DNA of 64,000 nt, taken from positions 22,444,001 through 22,508,000 of the forward strand of contig JANTQA010000023.1 in the NCBI GenBank assembly GCA_027625915.1, given 5' to 3'. Each line of letters opens with the position of its first letter. The stretch's first letter is position 1. Below, in pieces: positions 23,465 to 34,247 of this stretch. The position numbers and the translations under genes were made by a program. The notes under the pieces are model-generated. The model saw nothing but the letters and a program-made list of their open reading frames with translations. It ran no database searches and was not told where the DNA came from. Origin of the DNA: Anaeramoeba flamelloides (taxonomy: Eukaryota; Metamonada; Anaeramoebidae).

Positions 23465-24809
23465 AAAAAGAGTTTATTTATGGTCGTTATATGGATTTTG
23501 TATTGTGATTGTTTGGAATAATTGCGATTTTTTCAATTTATATTTTAAAGTCCATCTATGTTTTCATGATAATGATTAAATATTAGAATACAGAAGATAC
23601 ATTTTTCAGATTATTTAAAATAAATTATTTTTCAAGATAAAGGATTACTGATAGACAAATTCAATTTGAAATCTGTGTTAATGATAAAATACAAAATAAA
23701 TAATTATTACCATATATTCAAATAAATAAACACCACTTTAACAATAAAAACACAAACATTATTTCTTGTGAACACATGTAATTTTTTTAAAAAAACAAGA
23801 GAGATCAAAAAACAGTGAGTATGGCACATACGATAAAAACACAAACACATACACACAAATATCTATATAGACCATTTCTTCATCAATGTGACCCATTTGT
23901 AATATTAGCTTACATACATTTAAAGGATTGAATGGAAATTAATAGAAAAAAACTAATTTTGGAAATTTCAAAATTTAAATCATTTTTTCACATTTTTTTA
24001 CATTTTACTTTAATTTTTAATCTGATTTGTCATTTTTCAAATAATTCTTTTACCAATTTTTTTTAAAAAAATCTCCCTCAAAGTAAAAAAATATTATACT
24101 AATACATTAGAAACAGTTATTGTAATGGTATAAAAAAATATATTGAAATCTATTGGAATTTTCTTTGATCTTCATGTGAAGTTAAAATTAACATTGGTTT
24201 TTTTTCTTCAAATATGGTTTAATTAAGAATTTATGTTTTTTCAATTTTTAAGAAAATCTCTCTAGATTGATTAAATTCACTTCATATGAATATCAGTTAT
24301 ACTCTAAGGTGTATTATTCTACTTATTTCTTATTAATTCTATGAAACCTAAATATAAAAACTAATTGATATTTATAATTTTTTTGTTTCAACTTTTACAG
24401 AAATAAAGTTTATTGTCTTATATATAACAACACACTAGATGTTTAATAAATTCAAATAATGAATCAAAAATTGAACCAAGGTGTATTTGAGCCAAATTTA
24501 GATTTATACTTACATCTAAACAGGTTGTTAAAAAAAAACGTTAAAACCATATTTTAAGGCATATTGTTTGTAATGAATTTTTGCTGATAATAATTTAACG
24601 ATTCTTTATTATTATTATGAAATATTGTAAAAATATTATTAAATAAAATGATCATTTCATTTAAAAACCAACAAGAGCAATAATTTGTTTATAATTTTAA
24701 TTTTTATTTCATTAATTAAATTTGTCAAAAATTGTTGTTTGAAAAAAGAACTATAATAATAAAAAAATAATAAAATAAATAAATATAGAATATAATATCA
24801 CCAATCTCA
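23465..24809. other. 3' flank of the BTB gene, nothing recognised
   Basis: AT-rich intergenic sequence without coding frames or repeats that I could match elsewhere in the window. The 3' end of the BTB transcript must lie near 24,700-24,800, but no signal can be singled out. Confidence 0.4.
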
Positions 24810-26555
24810 TTATTTCTTAATTAAGAAGTTTATTATTGATGCAATAATCTTCCCGCCACCTTGATGGAAATAATTCGAGGAATTTATATTTGAAAATTCA
24901 TCATTAAAATTTTTAAAAACGTTATTTGAAACTGGGAAAAAATTCAATAAAATTATAGAGCTTTTTGATTGCTTATAGCGTAATTGTGAAATAAAAAACT
25001 CACCCGTTTCCCATTTGGCGAGAATCCTGCCTGGGTCTTTAACATTTTTTAATCTATAGCTACGGTTTCCACCAAAAAACTCCGTATTGATTTTTGGGTT
25101 TGAGGTAATTTTTTTTTTAAGATCCAAATTTGATTTATTATTTATTAAGATTGAATCTTCAAAATTTGGCCAATTGTTAAACATTGAAATTTTGCCTTCC
25201 AATCTGGTCTTTTCTGAATTAAAAAAGCAAGTCGAAATGATACAACTAATTTTCAATCTCAAGCACTTTGATAAAAGATCCCCTATTTTTTGCCTTTGCT
25301 TATAAGTATAGGATTGATTACCATATTGGAAAACTATTTTAAAACTACTTAGTTCTTCAATTAATGGGATTCTTTTTGTAGTATCAAAAATCTTGATTTG
25401 ATTTTTTATTTCTAAATTCATTTTAATTGAATTTAATACATCCCTTCGCCATTTTTTAAACGAATCATGCGCAAGTATTGCAATTGATATACAATTATTG
25501 TTTAAACTATTTAAATTATTATTATTTCCTTTTACATTTTTCTTTTCATTTTCATTTTCATTTTCATTACCGTCATTATTCCCCTCCCCCCCTTTATTAT
25601 CATTATCATTACCATTACCATTAACATTTAAATTTCCCTTTTGGTTGTCTTGACTGGCATTATTGCCAAGATCATTATTATTATTATTCTTTTGATTAGG
25701 ATTATTTTCTTGTGTATTTAAATTGCTAAATGTGGAATAACTTTCCATATTTGTGTTTGGCTGTGTTAATTGGTTATTTGGTTGGGAAAGTTTGTTAATA
25801 ATTAAATCTAAAATTTGTGTACTATTAAAAATTTGAAATTCAAGTATTTTGGTTAATTGGTTTGGCTCAAGAACATCTAATTGTATTAAAGGAATTAAAT
25901 CAATTATCTGCTTTTTAATATTTTGTGAATTAATTGGTAAATTCCTTTGCTGGCATACGTGCTCTCCTCTTTCAATTACTCGATAAATAATGTCAATTTC
26001 TTGTGCCTCAAGAGAATCTAGAGATAGTATAATTTTACAAATTTTTGAAGGTAAATCGTTTAGAAAGCCTTTGGTTTCAAAGAAGATGGCAGATCGTTTT
26101 TCAATTTTCTTACAAACCATAGAAATGATTAATGGTTCGTTCAGTGTTAACGCCTTATCTAATTCTTGAAAAAGGTTGTTATCATTTAGTGTTTGTTCAA
26201 GGAATTTACAACACATTTCTAATAGCCCGGGTACTTGGTATTTGGAACATAACCTGATGACTTCCCAAAGCACTTGATCGTTTAACTGCGCCTTTTTGGT
26301 ATAAAAAAAATTTAAAAAGATTTGAAACGATTCCTTTGATATATTGGGTTCTTCGATCACAATTGGGATCTTTTTTGCGTTTTTTTTGTTTGGGAACAAA
26401 TAAAATCTATACAAAAAGTGCTTTGAATTGATCGATAAAATGGTTTTGTGTGAATAAAATTTGGTTTTTTCTTTTCCTACAAGAAAATGTACATCTGACA
26501 ATCCTTTTTTGTTTGATAAATTTATTAGATCCTGATCAATCGTGTTAATGTCCAT
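24810..26555 (-). CDS. BTB-BACK protein with C-terminal amidotransferase-like domain
   Basis: Single-exon gene of 581 residues with an ATG start. Residues 18-122 form a BTB/POZ domain: SDVHFLVG, FYSHKTILS, then FLNFFYTKKAQLND and a terminal CSKYQVPGLLEMC helix. Residues 125-258 are an all-helical BACK-like region. Residues 259-354 are a low-complexity Asn/Asp/Glu/Gly linker. Residues 355-581 resemble the class I glutamine-amidotransferase (ThuA/GATase) fold: a beta strand ISIAILAHD, KIVFQYGN, CIISTCFF, then ILAKWETGEFFISQL, SIILLNFFPVSNN and GGGKIIASIINFLI. A catalytic Cys-His-Glu triad is not evident, so a binding role is more likely than an enzymatic one. BTB-BACK proteins commonly act as cullin-3 substrate adaptors; whether this one does is inference. 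There are no near neighbours within 5 kb. Confidence 0.88.
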   Translation of the reverse strand: MDINTIDQDLINLSNKKGLSDVHFLVGKEKTKFYSHKTILSINSKHFLYRFYLFPNKKNAKKIPIVIEEPNISKESFQIFLNFFYTKKAQLNDQVLWEVIRLCSKYQVPGLLEMCCKFLEQTLNDNNLFQELDKALTLNEPLIISMVCKKIEKRSAIFFETKGFLNDLPSKICKIILSLDSLEAQEIDIIYRVIERGEHVCQQRNLPINSQNIKKQIIDLIPLIQLDVLEPNQLTKILEFQIFNSTQILDLIINKLSQPNNQLTQPNTNMESYSTFSNLNTQENNPNQKNNNNNDLGNNASQDNQKGNLNVNGNGNDNDNKGGEGNNDGNENENENEKKNVKGNNNNLNSLNNNCISIAILAHDSFKKWRRDVLNSIKMNLEIKNQIKIFDTTKRIPLIEELSSFKIVFQYGNQSYTYKQRQKIGDLLSKCLRLKISCIISTCFFNSEKTRLEGKISMFNNWPNFEDSILINNKSNLDLKKKITSNPKINTEFFGGNRSYRLKNVKDPGRILAKWETGEFFISQLRYKQSKSSIILLNFFPVSNNVFKNFNDEFSNINSSNYFHQGGGKIIASIINFLIKK

Positions 26556-28708
26556 TTTTTTTTGATGAAACGCTTTGGTTTGCTTTATTTTTTTTTATTT
26601 TTGTTATTATTATTTCTTTTTTCTTTTTTTTTTCTTTTTTTGGTTGAACTAAAAAAAGTAAAAAAAAAAAATTATTAAGTGAAAAAATTAAAAAAATGTT
26701 AATCTCCTGAAAAAATCTATGGAAGAAATCTCATAAATAGAGTAGTGCCTAAAGTTAAAATTCATCTGTGGTTATATTATTTCTTTGTTTAAAGGTTTTT
26801 TAATATAATTTTTCGGGTTTTGATTTTATTCATAAGGATTTTGAAGAATTGGGATTTCATTCCTTCTTTCAGTAAAAGTCAATTTTTAATTCAATTTCAA
26901 CCAATTGAAAATTTAATAACAACAATTATTCTTTCAACAATTGTAATCGACAACGAATGATAAAGTCATTCTAAAAGCTCTAGTATCAGTATAAAAGTAA
27001 AAAATGTCCTTTTTTTTTTGTATTTTTTTTTAAATTAACTTTTTTGGAATATCATCAAGTAATAGTTTTGAACCAAGTATTTGGTTAGGTTTGAATGTAA
27101 TCGTTTTTACATTTCAGGCAACGTTTTATTTATGGGAGTTTTGAAAAAAGGAGATTGAACAAAAAATGATAAAAAAAACCGGCAATTTTTTACTTTCATA
27201 GTGGAACTAGGGATTTTATTTTATTTGTTTTCCAATAAAAATTTTTCTCAATCCAATTTAGTAAAGAATGTACTCACCAAAAGATATTAAAAATTTTATG
27301 AATTAAACAAGCAAATATTTTCAAACAGTTTTTCAGATATCATTACATTTATAAAATAAAAATAATATGTTTTATGATATTTTCATATTCAGGTTCTTGT
27401 ATTTTTTACAAAAAAATTGAAAATGTTTTGAGATCAGTAAATATTTTTTTTGTCAATAGGACTTTGGCTTATGAACTGGATGAGTAAACTTCACCTTAAC
27501 AATTTATTTATTTGAGTATATTTTTTGAATTCCAAAAGTTTCATATTTCCAATATAAAATACAAAAAAAGTAATCCATTATTGTTATTAGCAATTAAGTT
27601 AATTCTTGAAAATGGTAAACCTATTTTTCATTTTATATTGGAAAGTATTGATTTCGAAAGAAAATTTTTATGTTATTATTTTTAATTATTTAATGTTCGT
27701 ATTCTAATATCAACAAGTACAAACTAATTGAAGAATAGTTTCAGAATTTTATTAATTTGATAGATGTTTAACAAAATTTTATCAATGAAAATTAGAAAGT
27801 ATTTTTCAGTATTTTTTTTTAATTCTTTGGATTTTATCCAATTGACTTTTCTTTATTTCGAAATTCTATAAAAAAAATACCCAAAAAATAATATTATTTT
27901 ATACCAAATTTTTTTAAAACTATTTATCTTTATTCAGAAAAATGATTCTAACAATTCAATTCATTTATATCATAAAAAACAATTATATTTTGAATTTTGA
28001 TAATGGAATTACCAAATTCTCAAATTTCTTCAAGAAAATTTTATTTTGTAAAATTAATTTTCATATATAAAATAATAACCTAAGTTATCTATTAAATATA
28101 TAATTTATTTGAAAATTTTAATAATTGAAATTATTCTATATAAAAATAATATAAATATTTTTTCGATATAAGGAATAAAATACTTTTTTTTAATTAACCA
28201 AAAGAGTTATCACAAATGTAAAAAAAATATTTTATATTTAATATTAATTAATAATAAGACTTTTTGTAATTTAAAATAAATGTAAAAAGGTAATAATATT
28301 AAAAATTGTTTATTTACACGACAAAATAGCAATTCAATACTTTTATTGTTCATTATAAATGAAAAAAATAAAAACCCATCTACTGAAAAAATATGTCTTT
28401 TCTGAATCTGTTAGTTGATCAGAATTATTCGATACATGGCAGATATTTAAAATATAAAAATAGGAATATCATTAATAATATATTTTAATAATTTTTCCTG
28501 TTTCTGTGAAATATGAACACTAAAATTAGAATAATTTTACCAGAATTTCACTTTTTTATAACACATTTTTATAAAAAAAATACAATTTTAACTCTGAAAG
28601 AAAAAAAACTGAATCTGCTTGATATATATATAAAGAAAATAAGAAAATAATCTGAGTTAACACCAGTTCAACTGGCCAATTTAAATAAAAATAGTAATGC
28701 TGACATTA
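26556..28708. other. Upstream flank of the BTB gene and intergenic DNA
   Basis: The first 120 bases upstream of the BTB start are T-rich on the + strand, probably the 5' leader and promoter, but no defined element is visible. The remainder is AT-rich with no supported gene or matched repeat. Confidence 0.35.
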
Positions 28709-29098
28709 CGAAGGATATCATAAAAATTTATATTGATTAGATTTTGAAGAAGAAATATATTTTTGAATATTTGAAAATAAAGATAAGTAAGAACTGAAAT
28801 TGAAAAAAAAAAGTTGCAAATGAGCTCAATTTTAAAAAATTCTCTATTCAAATGATCACAATTAAATTTATCTTTTAAGAGTAATTTTTAAGTAGTTTAG
28901 CAACAAATTTTCAAGGTTTAACGAAATTTAGGATCTGAAAACCGAGTACTCAAATATCAGAAAGAATTCTTTAAGATTGAATAATTTTTTTTTTTTTCAA
29001 TTTGGGCTTTCTTATCTTTGATACTAACTTTTTTGAAAATTTAGATCACTGCCAGATATTGATTTGTTTTTAAAATCACTGTGGTGTTGGAGTGACTG
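28709..29098. mobile_element. Degraded palindromic MITE, family B-like, copy 4
   Basis: The right terminus GTGGTGTTGGAGTGACTG is followed by TA. The inner arms AAAGATAAGTAAGAACTGAA and GGGCTTTCTTATCTTTGATA are inverse, as are further stretches. The overall layout resembles family B but sequence identity is low. Confidence 0.45.
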
Positions 29099-30324
29099 TA
29101 ACAAAAAAAAAAAAAAAAAAAACTTATAGAAATAAAAAGTGTATCCAATTAAAGGAATAATGGGGGTAATAGCCTATGTTTCTGTCAAATATTACCAATT
29201 ATTTTTTCCAAATATCAATTATTTTTAATCATTTACCTTTGAAGAACAAATAAGAAATATATACAAAAAATACAGATCAACAATTAGTAGATATCTTTCC
29301 TGAAATAAAACTAAAAAAATCAAATCTATTTGATTCAAAAATTAAAAAAAAAACACATTTTTAGTAGTTCAATCGATAAAAACAACCTGATTCATTTTTA
29401 CATCCAATTGAAGACCACAGAAAATTCGTAGAGAAATAAATATGACTATTCAACAATCATTCTTTACTTTTCAATAAAATTAGAAAAACAAGTATTTACT
29501 ATGTGAATATAGATCTTTTATAAAAAAAAAAGAATAATTAAAGAGAAAAAGAAAAAACTTTAAAATCAAAAAAAGATTTCGATTTTGAATTTTTCAACAT
29601 TAATTATTTTCTTTTAATATGTATTTATCCCTTTAAAATATGTAATCCACACACTAAAATTAAATCCCGTTGATTGGAAAATGTTTTATAAACAATTTTT
29701 TTTCATTTTAAAAAGTCAATTACCATAAAAATAAAATAATTTAATATATACACCTTTAAAAATTACTAAGCACTGTAACTAGGTGAAATATTATTTATTT
29801 AATTCTCATCATTTATATGAAATTGATTTCAAAGACAATTTTTTTGAATGAATTTTAACAATATCTAAAATATTTTTACGAATGAAATTTTGTTCAACTT
29901 TATTTATATAGAAGTTTTATATGTTGAAAATTGGTGAAAATTAGGTATTTTTTATCTGAAAGTAAGTTAATTTCATATTTTGTCTTGATTTTTTTTTTCC
30001 GAATTGTCAAATATAATCATCATTTGAAAAAACACTAAATAATAAAAATCTGTTTATTTTTAATAAATTATATTATTTCGTTGGTGATCGAAAAAAGATA
30101 CACTTTTGCGAAACTCAAAAAATTAATATGTTTCGTATAAATTAAAATTGATTGGGTGTTTTTTATATAGATTATTTTTCAAAAGATGATTTTCATAAAA
30201 TTAATATTTAAAAAATTTTTATAATCATTGATTATCTTATGAATTATTTACTTTTTTTATTTAGAAATGATTTACAAAAATTTTGAAACGTTATTATTTT
30301 ACAAATTATAAATTATATTTAACA

Positions 30325-30522
30325 TTAAATTCAGTTTCAATTTTAAGACACAAACTTTCAACGAAATTTAAGGCACAAAGAAATCTCAAATTAATGCACT
30401 AAATTTGGAACTTTTTTTTACAATTTATTTTTACTAGAATCTGAATTTTGTGCCTTAATTTCATATTTTTATTGTGCCTTAAATTTTGTTGAAAGTTTGT
30501 GTCTTAAAATTGAAAATAACTG
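30325..30522. mobile_element. Palindromic MITE, family A, copy 3
   Basis: AAGACACAAACTTTCAACGA and its mirror GTTGAAAGTTTGTGTCTTAA frame a short A/T centre, with ACTG before TA at the right. The left terminus is eroded. Confidence 0.7.
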
Positions 30523-30593
30523 TAATGTATCATGTATCTCATAAAATCTTAGTTTTTGATAAAATATTCTTATTATGGTTATAAACTCTTTTT

Positions 30594-31147
30594 CTGTCAA
30601 AGTACCCCAATTTTCTTGAAAAAAAAATGAATATATTCTTTGACTTTAATTCATTATTCTTCTCAAAGTAAAATTTCAATTTTTCAATGAAAATCATTTT
30701 TTTCTCATTTAGAAAATATTTTTTTGTTTTTACCTGTTTTTATTTTTGCTTTTTTTATTTTTTTTTTCTTTCTTTCTTTTTTCTTTTTTTCTAAAAAATT
30801 AAATTTGAAAAAAAATGTTTGAAATTCCAAATTAACATTAAGAAAAGTTAGTCATTGTATATTCTTTTAAAAATTCATACATTAAAAAGTAAAAATATTA
30901 TTGTCAAAAATTGTAATTTCCTAAAGAAATTGAGAATTGTGTATAAGACGTTCCAATGAAAATGATCTAAAAATTCTTTTTTAACATTTTTTTTTTTGAA
31001 ATTTAAGGTTTGTTCAGGATTTTCATTGATGATTATCAACTCCAAAAGAAAATTTATTATTATTTCTCTTATTTCTAAACAATCGAAGTTTGTTTGATTT
31101 TTTAAAATAAAGTAACTTTTTCGTTTTTAGCTGGGCCACTTTGGGCA
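30594..31147 (-). mobile_element. MITE, family D, copy 2 (reverse)
   Basis: The ends CTGTCAAAGTACCCC and GCTGGGCCACTTTGGGCAG are decayed versions of the family D terminus. The interior is the reverse complement of 22,919-23,464. About 554 bp. Confidence 0.7.
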
Positions 31148-31293
31148 GAATGGAGTTTGGATCAACAATAAAATTTTGAGCTACAAATATCAAAATCTTA
31201 ATAGAAATATTAAAAGAAAAAATAATTGACCAATTCTCATTGAACATTCGAAATATCAATATTTAAGCTGAATAAAAAACAATTAAATTTATA

Positions 31294-31513
31294 CAGTCGG
31301 TTTCAGTTTTAAGGCACAAACTTACCACGAAATTTAAGGCATAATAAAAATCTGAAATTAAGGAACAAAAAAATCTCAAATTAAAGCACAAAATTCAAAT
31401 TCTAGTAAAAATAAATTGTAAAACAAAAAATTCCAAATTTTGTGCCTTAATTTGAGATTTTTTTGTGCCTTAAATTTCGTTGAAAGTTTGTGCCTTAAAA
31501 GTGAAACTGACTG
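31294..31513. mobile_element. Palindromic MITE, family A, copy 4
   Basis: CAGTCGGTTTCAGTTTTAAG after TA is mirrored by CTTAAAAGTGAAACTGACTG before TA. At 220 bp it is slightly longer than most copies because a short arm segment (AATCTCAAATTAA-like) is repeated. Confidence 0.78.
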
Positions 31514-32420
31514 TAAGAATATTAATTTTAATCTATTTTATTTCAAAAAATGGCAGTAAAATAACTAATTTTAATATATTTTTTACATATTTTTTACATT
31601 TTTTTTATTTTTTTTCAAAACAAAAGTTAAATTAAAAAATTAGATTTAAGATTAAAATTAAAATTTGAATCCAAAAACTCAAAGAAAGTACAAATTAAAA
31701 ATCTTCAATTTTTGAAATTTGAATTTTTATCCAAAAGTTGGGAAACATATGTTTTTTTTTTGTGATTTTTTATTTCTTTTTCTTTTAATCACGATAAAAT
31801 TGACTTCAAACGTTTATGAAATGATTCATTCGATTTGAACAACTTAAATTTCATATATCAATATTAATTAGTGAAAAATCAGTTGAAAAAATATTGAAAA
31901 ATTTTAATTATATCTACCATTTTGTATTTAAAATTAATTTGACCATTGTTTCCAGAATAGTAACTTAATTATTAAATAGAATCAAAAATAATTTTAAAAA
32001 TAAAAAAGAGAGTCAAAGATTTCTACATTTCAATAGTCTATTAGTATAACCTTAAATTTGGAAATAATTTCATAAAAAGTATCAAGTTAATATAATATGC
32101 AGTTAGGAAGCTAAGAACAATACAAACACATTATTAAAAAATAAAAAATTGTAATTAATTATTATATGATATTACAAAAAAATTATTGTGATTTTGATGA
32201 TTTTTGCTAATGTTCTCAATTAAGTCTTTCATAATTTGGGTTAAAAACATGCTCACCTTTTAAGACATTTATCATTTTTTTTATCAATAGATCTACACAT
32301 TTTTTAATTTTTTCTTTTTAATAATTAGATAGCTGATCGTTTTCAAACGAAATATATACTTTGTCTCCAAATTAAAAAAATTGAAAAATATTATCAACGA
32401 GTCGATTTTCAATACAATAC

Positions 32421-32899
32421 AGTGGTGTAAATAACCCTGTTGACAACCTTTAACCCATTGCAAAAATTTAACTAATTTTTTTTTTTCCAGGCTTGGGAAT
32501 TTAAAGTATGGAAAGGTAGATAAATACTCTTCTTTCAGATTTAAATTGACTTTAGAGGTTATATTTTTGATTAGTGTAAATTGTTCAATAATAATAAATG
32601 CTTTTGTTTCAATAATTTCGTCATATTTCAAAATGTCCTGGGCTGAACCGATTGTTTTGTAAAATAAATTAAAAAATGATCTTTTTCTAATTATTTTGTC
32701 AGAAAAGTACATTTTAACCTTTCAATATCTTCATAATTCTTTTTTAAAATATATTTAAAGACTCCTATTTCTGGTTTGTATACTGTTTTCGTTCAATTCG
32801 GTAGTGTTTCTTTTATTTCTTAAGTCATCCAATATTTTTGGCATTGGTAAAATTTCTGTATTGGGTTAAAGTAAAAAACACGATAAATCTCCACCACTT
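32421..32899 (+). mobile_element. MITE, family G, copy 2 (uninterrupted)
   Basis: CAGTGGTGTAAATAACCCTG follows TA at left. The right end GATAAATCTCCACCACTT is the decayed inverse. The interior matches G1 in reverse complement (GACTTTAGAGGTTA, AATGCTTTTGTTTCAA). A 139-codon minus-strand frame overlapping it appears to be incidental. Confidence 0.7.
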
Positions 32900-33331
32900 T
32901 ATTCCAAATCAGAATAATGGGAAAAAATTTTCTCTTCATTTTCTTTTCATACAAATAGTAATTCTCACAGTAATAGATTGTAATGACTGATCCCTATTTA
33001 TTTGTTTGATCCTTTGTTTATATTTTGCTTCAATTTCTGAGTTTACCTATATTTATCAGTCTCTCCAATTATTTAGGGTCAAAAAACATAAACCAAATAA
33101 AACTTCAATCCCTTATTGATTTCAAATCAAATGATTGGAAAATTTTTCTTTTCCAATACTTTCTTAACAAAAAAATAACGGAACAACACAATACCTTAAT
33201 ACCCAAAATAAGATTTTTTAGGAGAAAATATTGAATTTCTAAAAATAATTTTTATTTTTTTGAGAATTTTTTGTTTTCCAATATTTTTTTTGTTCAAAAA
33301 CAAAAAAAATCGATTAACAATCACTCATTAA

Positions 33332-34216
33332 ATGTCTGGTTTTAAAAAGTTTTTTAAAAACAAAGGTAAAGGTGATAAAATACATTCAAAAACAACTGAT
33401 GAATCTTTTTTAGCAAATATCCCACCAGAAAAAGAATTGGATAAAATGTTTGAATTGTTTTTGGTAAGAAACATTCCTTTTTAATGATTAACAAATATCT
33501 TTCAAACGATTTCAAACTTTGTAGTCTAGCTTTAGCCAAACTTCTTATTCTCTTTCTTTTTTTTCTTATTGTTTTTCCTATTTTTTCTTTCTACCCAAAA
33601 CAACCCTAAAAAAACACTTACAAAAAATAAAAAAGCCTGAGTTAAATTTACAAGAACAAAAAAAAAATACAATGTTACAAATGACCTCTGAAAATAAATG
33701 GACGTTCCTTTGCCAACACAAGAGCAAAGAGGAGATAGAAGTAATCTTTGAATATTTTTTAAACAAATAAATTGATCTTTTGTTTGTTTTTTCTTTTTGT
33801 TAAATTTTTAGATGAAAAAAAAAACAAAAATTGTAAAAAAATTTTTCGTTTTGTTGAATTTGAAAACTTTTCAATCCCAAAAGAAGATCAAGCCCATCAC
33901 GACTTTTCTTTTCTTTTCTCATCTCAAAAATTCAATTGGCAATGTGAATACAGATCCTTAAATATTTTACAAAAGAAAAAGAAAAAAAAGAAATTCATTA
34001 GAACCATTAAAAAAAAGACACAAAGATCATACAATCCTTTTTATATCAACAACAGTCTTTTTCAAATATTTTTTTTCCAAAAAATTAATTTTTTTTTCCC
34101 TTTTAACAAATTTACAAAAACAAACAAAAAAAAAAAAAAACAAAAAAAAAAACAAACAAACAAAAAAAAACAAACAATTAACAAATTTACAAAAACAAAC
34201 AAACAAACAAACAAAC

Positions 34217-34247
<31 letters not shown>

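Noticed and set aside
32293-32712. 139-codon minus-strand frame
   Set aside because: It spans the terminus of MITE G2 and continues into poly-Lys, so it is a chance frame in a transposon.
33025-33234. 69-codon frame with faint F-box-like wording (LPIFISLSNYLG)
   Set aside because: Starts with TTG, has a stop just upstream and no second conserved block. The likeness is too weak for a call, though a gene relic is possible.
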